A stretch of DNA of 22,163 nucleotides from Treponema sp. (GTDB taxonomy: Bacteria > Spirochaetota > Spirochaetia > Treponematales > Rectinemataceae). A model generated the notes under the pieces. The model saw only the letters and a list, made by a program, of their open reading frames with translations, was not told where the DNA came from and searched no databases. The translations under genes were made by a program, and so were the position numbers. The DNA is taken from NCBI GenBank assembly GCA_017849315.1, contig JAFIHQ010000049.1, forward strand, positions 1-22,163. The letters run 5' to 3'. Position 1 is the first letter of the stretch. Each line of letters starts with the position of its first letter. Positions 16,387 to 22,163 of the stretch are shown here, piece by piece.

Positions 16387-16591
16387 AGCTCATACCAAAT
16401 TCTTACTCAAATGGGATCATCTCCTAATGGTCTGTTTGGGGTAGAATGAATCATGCCAAAAGGCATCTTGCTGTCTTGTTCAGCTTTTCTCGATTTTTCA
16501 TACTCTCCAAAGAAAAAATCAAGCCAGGTTTTGGAGTTATAGCCCCACAGCGCGAAGAAGCTCAACAAGAAAGAGCGAAGAGAGAACAGTG
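16387..16591 (+). other. Intergenic spacer between AT-rich segment and rfbB
   Basis: About 205 bases with no ORF of note. A small hairpin, ATGCC-AAAA-GGCAT at 16453-16466, is followed by a mixed CTTG-rich stretch rather than a T-run, so it is a poor terminator. Composition changes from AT-rich to G+C-rich here. The last 30 bases are purine-rich (AAGAGCGAAGAGAGA) and supply the rfbB ribosome binding site. No promoter is convincing. Confidence 0.45.
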
Positions 16592-17740
16592 ATGAGTGAG
16601 TTGCGTTCGTTTTCCAATATCCTTGTAACCGGCGGGGCGGGATTTATCGGGTCGAACTTTATCCGCTACCTATTCTCGGATGCAGGATTTGGCGGTCGGG
16701 TTGTCAATCTGGACGCGCTCACCTACGCGGGGAACCCGCAGAACCTTGCCGATATCGCGGCGGTGTATCCCGACCGCTATGTGTTCGTGCATGGCGATAT
16801 TCGCGATGCGGCGCTGGTACAGAAGGTGTTTGCGGAGTACGACATCGACGCGGTGGTGCACTTTGCTGCGGAGAGCCATGTGGACCGCTCGATTCTCGAT
16901 CCGCAATCCTTTATCACAACGAACGTGATGGGCACGTACACGCTTCTTGAAGCGGCGCGGCAGGCATGGAAGGGCAGGTATGGCGATGGCGCTGCGCAAG
17001 AGACAGGCGCCACGGGCAGGTCCGCTGACACAGGCCCGTCTACTGCCTCGAGTGTGCTCTTCCACCACATTTCGACCGACGAAGTGTACGGCAGCCTCGG
17101 CGAGGAAGGCGCCTTTAAGGAGACCACACCCTACGATCCGCGCTCGCCCTATTCTGCGAGCAAAGCCTCAAGCGACTTCCTCGTCAAAGCCTATGGCCAT
17201 ACCTATGGCCTTCCTGTCACCATCTCGAATTGTTCCAATAACTACGGGCCCTATCAGTTCCCGGAAAAACTCATCCCGCTTATGATCCTCAATATGCTGG
17301 AAGGCAAGCCCCTGCCGGTCTATGGCGACGGCAGGAACATCCGCGACTGGCTCTACGTGGTCGACCACAACGCTGCGGTGTGGACCATCATGACGCGCGG
17401 GCGCATCGGGGAGACCTACAACATCGGGGGCGAGAACGAGTGGGAGAACATCAGGCTCCTCCACCGGCTTATCGAGATGGTGGCCGAAAGTACCGGCAAG
17501 CCCGTGCGGCAGCTTGAAGAGCTCATCACGTACGTCAAAGACCGGCCCGGCCATGACCGCCGCTACGCCATAGACTGCTCCAAGCTGAAAAACGAGCTTG
17601 GCTGGAAACAGTCGGTGAGCTTTGACGAGGGCTTGCGCCACACGGTGCGCTGGTATTTGGACAACCCCGGGTGGATCGCCTCCGTACGCTCGGGTGCCTA
17701 CCGCGAGTGGATCGAGAAGAATTACGGGGATAGAAGCTAG
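16592..17740 (+). CDS. rfbB: dTDP-glucose 4,6-dehydratase
   Basis: This is a 382-residue extended short-chain dehydrogenase. NAD binding is VTGGAGFIGSNF (12-23). FAAESHVDRS (91-100), the catalytic STDEVYGS (Thr162, Asp163, Glu164) and the YSASK dyad (Tyr187, Lys191) are all intact, as are SNNYGPYQFPEKLIPL and NIGGENEWEN. It converts dTDP-glucose to dTDP-4-keto-6-deoxyglucose, the branch point to rhamnose, fucosamine-type and other deoxysugars. An insert of about 25 residues rich in Gly/Ala/Thr (about 128-153) makes it longer than the usual 340-360. The start is ATG 16592, preferred over GTG 16589, with purine-rich AGAGAGA upstream. No rfbA, rfbC or rfbD is adjacent, so the pathway is completed elsewhere. 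Confidence 0.95.
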   Translation: MSELRSFSNILVTGGAGFIGSNFIRYLFSDAGFGGRVVNLDALTYAGNPQNLADIAAVYPDRYVFVHGDIRDAALVQKVFAEYDIDAVVHFAAESHVDRSILDPQSFITTNVMGTYTLLEAARQAWKGRYGDGAAQETGATGRSADTGPSTASSVLFHHISTDEVYGSLGEEGAFKETTPYDPRSPYSASKASSDFLVKAYGHTYGLPVTISNCSNNYGPYQFPEKLIPLMILNMLEGKPLPVYGDGRNIRDWLYVVDHNAAVWTIMTRGRIGETYNIGGENEWENIRLLHRLIEMVAESTGKPVRQLEELITYVKDRPGHDRRYAIDCSKLKNELGWKQSVSFDEGLRHTVRWYLDNPGWIASVRSGAYREWIEKNYGDRS

Positions 17741-17793
17741 GGCACCATCGTTTCGAATATGTTTTGAATCAGCACGTTAATCAAGGAGCGTAA

Positions 17794-18003
17794 CAGAAGA
17801 AGGGGATACTTGGTTCCCCAACAGGCTTGTTGGATGCTATCAATGACCTGAAGAGACAGAATGCAACGAGTCACAGAATCTATACTGATCGATGTACCGG
17901 TTCGCTTGTTAATATCCAACCGGATAAGTCCGGTGATGCGAAACCGTATGAGCAGAAACAGGTTGCAAATCTTTTGCGCAGAAGAGTGGGAGAGGACCAA
18001 TGA
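17794..18003 (+). pseudogene. hicA: HicA-like toxin remnant upstream of hicB
   Basis: The frame ending in the TGA at 18001-18003 is open back to a TAA at 17791 and reads SHRIYTD, then GSLVNIQPDKSGDAKPYE and QKQVANLLRRR. This resembles the C-terminal half of one HicA group, in which a GSHHIY/GSHRIY strand is followed by LVN(I/L)Q and KAKPYQVRQ. The stop overlaps the hicB ATG as ATGA, the usual hicA-hicB layout. No ATG starts the frame, the N-terminal helix region (GLLDAINDLKRQN) is shortened, the Gly before SHRIY is lost, and an in-frame stop lies upstream. Loss of toxin activity is therefore likely. A very divergent intact toxin with a rare start cannot be excluded. Confidence 0.5.
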
Positions 18004-18536
18004 AAGACATGGTGGAGAAGTATGAATATCACATTTTCTACTCTGACGAAGATGATGCCTATATCGGTACTGTGGCAGAGTTTCCGTATTTAAGTTCCTT
18101 CGACGATACGCCTGAAGGCGCTTATAAGAACATAAAGGATATTGTCAAAGAAGGAATTGAAATCCTGAAGGAAGAGGGAAAAGAGCCGCCAGTGCCGCTT
18201 ATTGATAGAGAATTTAAGGGTAATATCTCGTTGCGCTTGTCGCCGGAGACCCACCGGATGGCTGCGCAGAGGGCGCGTGAAGAAGGTTGCTCGCTTAATC
18301 AGTTTCTCACTTCGCTCATCGAGCGAAATCTGTACTCCAACTTAGTTGAAAAAGCTACAAGCCAGCTAGTTTCAGCGGTATCAAAGGCAGCAGTGGTCTG
18401 CAATTCTGTCACTGTATCCTCGTTTGTTCACAAGCAGAATAATCTGTATTGGCCTGTGGTTGGCAGCGACGTTGGATCGGGCAGGTCGCTTAATGAAGTG
18501 GCATTTATGCAACCACAAGGGACTGTAGAACTGTAG
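18000..18536 (+). CDS. hicB: HicB-family antitoxin with C-terminal extension
   Basis: This is a 178-residue protein. Residues 8-60 form the HicB partial RNase-H-like fold (YHIFYSDEDDAYIGTVAEFP, then the TPEGAYKNIKDIV helix). Residues 71-109 form a ribbon-helix-helix DNA-binding domain (FKGNISLRLSPETHRMAAQRA, then GCSLNQFLTSLIERN). HicB proteins usually end near there. Here about 68 more residues follow, with an Ala/Val/Ser-rich helix (115-135) and a C-terminal NNLYWPVVG segment. ATG 18000 is preceded by GGGAGAGG. It normally neutralises HicA and represses its own promoter. With HicA apparently decayed it may act as a stand-alone regulator or partner of the gene 41 bases downstream (inference). 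Confidence 0.9.
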   Translation: MKDMVEKYEYHIFYSDEDDAYIGTVAEFPYLSSFDDTPEGAYKNIKDIVKEGIEILKEEGKEPPVPLIDREFKGNISLRLSPETHRMAAQRAREEGCSLNQFLTSLIERNLYSNLVEKATSQLVSAVSKAAVVCNSVTVSSFVHKQNNLYWPVVGSDVGSGRSLNEVAFMQPQGTVEL

Positions 18537-18577
18537 AGTTGTAAATACCGGAGAATACGTGAGGGAGTGAAGCAAAT

Positions 18578-19294
18578 ATGCGTCAAATTGATCTCAGGTC
18601 AACACTAATAACCATATTTCGCGTCGATGAAATTGATTTTTTGTCACTCTTGACCGGATCATTTGCTTCCGAAATAAGAAGTCGCTATGGCTGTGAAGTA
18701 ACAAATGCACAATTAGCACCAGGAAATCGAGGCCTTGAGTTTTCGCCAGGTAGAGTGACCCTTGGTGGGAATGTAAGAGTAATTGACAGAATACTTGTCG
18801 AAGAGCGAAGGCTAATTGTCACTGTTGGGGGGAGTTCTGACGACGCAAGAGTGCTGGAGGGACAACTGGAGAATCTGATTTTGGCTTGTGAAACGCGATG
18901 TGCCAAAAGTAGCCTTGTAAGAGTGGTGCAGTTCGAAGAGGCTCAATGCATTGTCCAGCTACAGATTGCATTTGGCGAGTTGCTAAATCGGTCGACGTTC
19001 GGAAGTCTTTCTCAGAGCCTGCAAGCTTCGGCTTTCTTCCAGAAGTCCCTTTCCCCTGTTAGAGTATTGCCAATCGGGTGTCGCTTCTTAATTCGTTATG
19101 AAGGAAAAGATCCGAGCCTGGTAGACAATGCTATAACGGTAGGTGACAAATACCTCACAATAGAGGCTCGGGAAGGAATAAACCCTGAAGAGAGGGTGTT
19201 TGTCGCTTCCGGGCCACTTAAATCAGATGATCTACTAAAGTTGCTGCAAAGTTTGGAAGAGCAGGCACAGAATCTGGAAGAGCAAAAAGAATAG
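18578..19294 (+). CDS. Unrecognised 238-residue protein next to hicB
   Basis: I do not recognise this protein. It has no signal peptide or membrane segment, so it is probably cytoplasmic. It looks alpha/beta with several amphipathic strands (LIVTVGGSS, CIVQLQIAFGELL, GCRFLIRYEG, KYLTIEARE) and ends in a charged helix rich in Glu/Gln/Leu (SDDLLKLLQSLEEQAQNLEEQKE), probably a coiled coil. GAGGGAG about ten bases before the ATG is a strong ribosome binding site. The same-strand gap of 41 bases after hicB suggests one transcript. The general outline (about 240 residues, strand-rich, C-terminal segment near FVASGPLKSDDLLKLL) loosely recalls TIGR04255-type proteins, but I saw no diagnostic motif. 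Confidence 0.8.
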   Translation: MRQIDLRSTLITIFRVDEIDFLSLLTGSFASEIRSRYGCEVTNAQLAPGNRGLEFSPGRVTLGGNVRVIDRILVEERRLIVTVGGSSDDARVLEGQLENLILACETRCAKSSLVRVVQFEEAQCIVQLQIAFGELLNRSTFGSLSQSLQASAFFQKSLSPVRVLPIGCRFLIRYEGKDPSLVDNAITVGDKYLTIEAREGINPEERVFVASGPLKSDDLLKLLQSLEEQAQNLEEQKE

Positions 19295-19358
19295 ACGGCC
19301 GAATGGTCTTTGGCGGAAGATTACCTCAATAATGAGGTTTGTGGATTAGTACGGCCGT
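19295..19358. repeat. Nested inverted repeats between two genes
   Basis: An outer pair, ACGGCCG (19295-19301) and CGGCCGT (19352-19358), encloses an inner hairpin ACCTCA-ATAA-TGAGGT (19323-19338). The outer left arm starts at the first base after the preceding stop codon. The inner hairpin is followed by TTTGTGG, so at most a weak terminator. It may be a small folded RNA element or a palindromic repeat; only one copy is in the window. Confidence 0.45.
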
Positions 19359-19398
19359 TCATGTGGATTGTGTCGAGTTGACTGGCGAGGAGCAAGAA

Positions 19399-20136
19399 AT
19401 GACAAGCGAAGAAAAGGCTCTGGCGCTTATGGAGAAGGCCTACGACTCCCCGTCGAGTGCCCAGCGCAAGAAACTTGCGCAAGAAGCGCTCGAATTAGAT
19501 CCCGATTGTGCAGACGCCTATTATCAACTTGCGCAGGAATACCAATCGGTCAAGAAAAAGACTGAGTTTTATACCAAGGGGATAGAGGCGTTCCGCAGAA
19601 AATATGGGCCGGAATTCTTTGTCGAAAATAAAGGCTCCTTTTGGGGGCTTTGGGAAACTCGAGTTTACATGCGCTTGAGCGCCGGCTACGCCGATCTTTT
19701 GTGGGAAACGCAGAAAGAGGAAGATGCCATCCGAATATATGAAGAACTGCTCGAGCTCAATCCCAACGATAATCAGGGCCTCCGCTATGGTTTGCTCGAC
19801 TGGCTTCTGTGCCGCGACCAAACCGAAAAAGCGCAGGCGCTTCTGGACACGTACTCAGAAGCGACCGCCTTTATGCTCTACAGCAAACTTCTCTTGTATA
19901 TCAAGACCGATCCCACCAATATGCCCAAACTGAAGCACGCGTTCGACAGAGCCAAACTGGCGAATCCTTTTATCGTCGACTATTTGTTGGGAAGGAAAAA
20001 GGTCCAAGCGGTCCCGGACTACTATACACCCGGTGAAGAAAGTGAGGCGGCCGCGTACTTTGTCGATTCGATCGAGCCGTGGATAAGGGCGCCTGGGGCG
20101 TTTGATGTGTTGCGCAAAATCTCCGGACAGAAATAA
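19399..20136 (+). CDS. Tetratricopeptide-repeat protein, cytoplasmic
   Basis: This is a 245-residue helical protein. TPR-like helix pairs are visible at about 22-52 (KKLAQEALELDPDCADAYYQLAQEY) and 93-128 (LSAGYADLLWETQKEEDAIRIYEELLELNPND), with further helices to about 215. There is no signal peptide. The C-terminal YYTPGEESEAAAYFVDSIEPW segment recalls a conserved tail of some ST7-like or SEC-C-associated bacterial TPR proteins. That resemblance is from memory and tentative. ATG 19399 with GAGGAG at the right spacing is chosen over the TTG at 19339, which lies in the inverted repeat. It lies between the HicB cassette and the export protein and has no clear link to either. A protein-protein scaffold role is the only supportable statement. 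Confidence 0.75.
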   Translation: MTSEEKALALMEKAYDSPSSAQRKKLAQEALELDPDCADAYYQLAQEYQSVKKKTEFYTKGIEAFRRKYGPEFFVENKGSFWGLWETRVYMRLSAGYADLLWETQKEEDAIRIYEELLELNPNDNQGLRYGLLDWLLCRDQTEKAQALLDTYSEATAFMLYSKLLLYIKTDPTNMPKLKHAFDRAKLANPFIVDYLLGRKKVQAVPDYYTPGEESEAAAYFVDSIEPWIRAPGAFDVLRKISGQK

Positions 20137-20252
20137 TCACAGCAACACTTCGAGTTAGTTATCCTGTTTATCGCATCAGATCGTGATATCCTGTCGGGTA
20201 CCTTCTCAAATAGCTTTGGAAATGACTTTATGAAAAACTCTTGGAGAAAAAG

Positions 20253-22163
20253 ATGAAAAAGACGCCAAAATCGATACAACTGCTGCTAGCCGCCACTCTG
20301 TGCGGCGTCCTTGCGCTCGTCTCAGCAGGAGCACAAATCTCGGGAGTGCCAAGTGCTCTCGCTTCGGGCATGGCGACCGACCTGTCAGGCGGTGCCGCGC
20401 CGACCGTGGCGCCTGCGCTGCCCACCGTCAACTCCTTGGCGTCACCAGCAGGGCAGGGGTCCGCGGCGGTTGTAGCTGCGCAACCTGCGCCGCAACCTTC
20501 TCAAATCGAAACGATGTTCTCAAACCAAATGGACGCACTCGGCGTAAAGGGACAGGCCCTCGCCCAATTTGGCTACTCGCTTTTTGACAATCCCGTGGCG
20601 CCGTCGCTCGCTGCCATCGGCGACGATTACACCCTCGGGCCGGGAGACTCGCTCATTCTGTATCTGTGGGGAGATCCTGTCGACATAAAGGAACTCTCAG
20701 CTTCCTACACGCTTACGGTGGACCGCAACGGCGCCTTGTTCCTGCCACCCGTTGGTCAGGTAGCTGCGGCGGGCCAAAATCTCAATGCCGTAAAATCAGT
20801 AATAAAGAGCATGCTGGACAAGCGCTACAAGAAGCTCGAAATCAGCCTGACACTGGCAAGTTTGCGCCAGTTCCCCGTGAGCGTTTCCGGCTACGTGGGT
20901 GGCCCCGGCACCGTCCTGGCCACCGGCGTCGATACGGTGTTCACCGTGCTTTCAAGGGCGGGTGGCATCAAAAAAACGGGCAGCTTGCGCTCCGTAAAGT
21001 TCAAGCGAGGCGCCGACACCAAGACCATCGACTTTTACGACATGCTCATCAACGGCGCCACGATGGACCTGCGGATAAAAGAGGGCGACTCAATCTATGT
21101 GCCGGCCATTGGACCGGTCGTCGCGCTTGCGGGAGAAATTCGCAGGCCAGGCATCTACGAAATGGCAGGGCCCACCGGCGTTTCCTCTGCCCTTTCTTTG
21201 GCAGGAGGAGTTTTGCCGTCCGCAAGGTACTCTGGCGTGACAAAACTCACCTTCTCCGAGGCAGGACGGAGCCTTTCCAACGGCGACCTTGCCAATGCTG
21301 CGTTCGCTTCCTCGCCTGTTTCTGACGGCGACCTTTTCTATGTGGGCGCAAGCACTAACCTCCTCATTGGGCAAATACAACTCACCGGGCCAGCAAAATA
21401 CCCTGGCAAGTACGAGATCGCCTCCGTAAAGACCCTTGCCGCACTCCTTGCCAAGGCACAAGTGTTGCCGGAGACCGACCTTGCCTATGGCCGCGTGTAC
21501 CGCATGGACTATTCCGGGCGTGACAGGTCCTTTAGTTTCTCTCCTCAGGATGTGATGGTGGGAGCCGACATTCCCCTTGCCGAGTTCGACAGGGTTGTGC
21601 TCTACCGCTACGACGACACGTCGATAGACGCCGATCTGGACCGGTTCCCGAACACGATCGTGGTCACCGGGCCAGTCAAGTACCCCGGGTTCTACCTCTA
21701 CAAGGCAGGTATGAAGCTTTCTGGCATTGTGACACGCGAGCAGGTACTGTTAAGTACGAATCTGAACTATGGGGAAGTGACGCGGTTACGGGAAGACGGG
21801 AAGAACGAGTATGTGACATTCAGGCCTAAGGAAGTGCTGGACGGGACGTGGGACTTAAGCTTAGGGCCCCGTGATGTGATACGGCTTGTGAAGGTGGGGT
21901 ATGCACCGGAAGCGCCGGACTTTGACAAATTCAGTAATGCGGTGGAGATAAAGGGGCCTGTTGAGTTTGGCGGGTTATACGCGTGGCGGGAAGGGATGAA
22001 GCTTTCTGAGCTTTTGAAGCTAGCGAAGCCACTTCTTGATACGAACCAGGTATATGCGGAGATCGTGAGGTCGTTAGGAGGGGGGAAGAGCGAGTATCTG
22101 ACGTTTGCGCCGCGGGAAGTGAGTAGTGGGGTATATGACACAGCCTTACAGGCACGCGATAAG
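20253..22163 (+). CDS. Wza/KpsD-like polysaccharide export protein with at least five SLBB domains, C-terminus outside window
   Basis: The frame from ATG 20253 (GGAG seven bases upstream) is open for 637 codons to the window edge. It has a signal peptide (KKTPKSIQLLLAATLCGVLALVSAGA), a Pro/Ala-rich linker to about residue 80, then a polysaccharide-export domain (YTLGPGDSLILYLWG at 126-140, VDRNGALFLPPVGQV at 156-170). SLBB-type repeats begin near 208 (VSVSGYVGGPG), 288 (ALAGEIRRPGIY), 373 (IQLTGPAKYPGKY), 468 (TIVVTGPVKYPGFY) and 562 (AVEIKGPVEFGGLY). Wza has two SLBB-type domains, so this is an expanded form. No lipobox is evident: the only early Cys is in AATLCG. It would span the periplasm and outer membrane as the export channel or its periplasmic extension for this polymer. 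Confidence 0.88.
   Translation, partial: MKKTPKSIQLLLAATLCGVLALVSAGAQISGVPSALASGMATDLSGGAAPTVAPALPTVNSLASPAGQGSAAVVAAQPAPQPSQIETMFSNQMDALGVKGQALAQFGYSLFDNPVAPSLAAIGDDYTLGPGDSLILYLWGDPVDIKELSASYTLTVDRNGALFLPPVGQVAAAGQNLNAVKSVIKSMLDKRYKKLEISLTLASLRQFPVSVSGYVGGPGTVLATGVDTVFTVLSRAGGIKKTGSLRSVKFKRGADTKTIDFYDMLINGATMDLRIKEGDSIYVPAIGPVVALAGEIRRPGIYEMAGPTGVSSALSLAGGVLPSARYSGVTKLTFSEAGRSLSNGDLANAAFASSPVSDGDLFYVGASTNLLIGQIQLTGPAKYPGKYEIASVKTLAALLAKAQVLPETDLAYGRVYRMDYSGRDRSFSFSPQDVMVGADIPLAEFDRVVLYRYDDTSIDADLDRFPNTIVVTGPVKYPGFYLYKAGMKLSGIVTREQVLLSTNLNYGEVTRLREDGKNEYVTFRPKEVLDGTWDLSLGPRDVIRLVKVGYAPEAPDFDKFSNAVEIKGPVEFGGLYAWREGMKLSELLKLAKPLLDTNQVYAEIVRSLGGGKSEYLTFAPREVSSGVYDTALQARDK

Larger units (their letters stand above)
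11660..16588. other. AT-rich variable segment of the polysaccharide locus
   Basis: From shortly after wbpA to just before rfbB the DNA is visibly AT-richer and uses many ATA, AGA/AGG and TTA codons. By count, 13561-13620 has 23 G+C of 60, against 33 at 17281-17340 and 34 at 1261-1320. The four genes inside (three glycosyltransferases and the polymerase) are those that define repeat-unit structure. This is the pattern of laterally exchanged central segments in O-antigen loci. Borders are approximate; no flanking repeats, transposase or attachment sites were seen. Confidence 0.7.

Noticed and set aside
16453..16466. Hairpin ATGCC-AAAA-GGCAT as an intrinsic terminator after the last glycosyltransferase
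   Set aside because: The stem is only five pairs and no T-run follows.
17737..18000. Minus-strand ORF of 87 codons upstream of hicB
   Set aside because: The plus strand of the same stretch reads as HicA-like sequence ending in the normal ATGA overlap with hicB, which explains the region better.

Overview
The window is a surface-polysaccharide (O-antigen or capsule type) biosynthesis and export locus from a diderm (Gram-negative-type) bacterium. Evidence for two membranes is two outer-membrane Wzi-type barrel proteins with signal peptides and a Wza-like SLBB export protein. Taxonomy cannot be fixed from the sequence. A spirochaete is one possibility, at low confidence. Sampled coding DNA in the flanking genes is about 55% G+C, and in the central glycosyltransferase segment about 38%.

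Layout. (1) 1-640, minus strand: a RelE/ParE-type toxin gene cut by the window edge and its Phd/YefM-type antitoxin, with a readable promoter and TGTACA operator boxes. (2) 768-4323: two tandem Wzi-like proteins separated by a spacer of seven 14-bp direct repeats that ends on the second gene's ribosome binding site and start. (3) 4324-4754: 431 bases with no recognisable gene and one perfect 10-bp hairpin. (4) 4755-11652: a MurJ/MviN-family flippase, then five tightly coupled genes (wbpB, wbpI, wbpE, wbpD, wbpA types). Together these supply every step from UDP-GlcNAc to UDP-2,3-diacetamido-2,3-dideoxy-D-mannuronic acid. (5) 11649-16386: an AT-rich segment with a 46-codon bridging ORF, three glycosyltransferases and a Wzy-type polymerase. 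This is the strain-variable core expected of such loci. (6) 16592-17740: dTDP-glucose 4,6-dehydratase (rfbB) in G+C-rich DNA. (7) 17794-19294: a HicA-like remnant, a HicB antitoxin with an unusual C-terminal extension, and an unrecognised 238-residue protein. (8) 19399-22163: a cytoplasmic TPR protein and the start of a large export protein with one polysaccharide-export domain and at least five SLBB domains, running off the right edge.

How it fits together (inference): the wbp-type block makes a diacetamido uronic acid donor, and RfbB feeds a dTDP-deoxysugar. The three glycosyltransferases build a lipid-linked repeat unit, the MurJ-family protein flips it, and Wzy polymerises it. The SLBB and Wzi-like proteins handle outer-membrane export and surface attachment. 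The initiating phosphoglycosyl transferase, the chain-length/tyrosine-kinase partner (Wzz/Wzc) and rfbA/C/D are not in the window.

The least explained parts are the HicB plus unknown-protein cassette, the 14-bp repeat leader, and the bridging ORF at the edge of the AT-rich segment. No tRNA, rRNA, CRISPR array or insertion sequence was seen.
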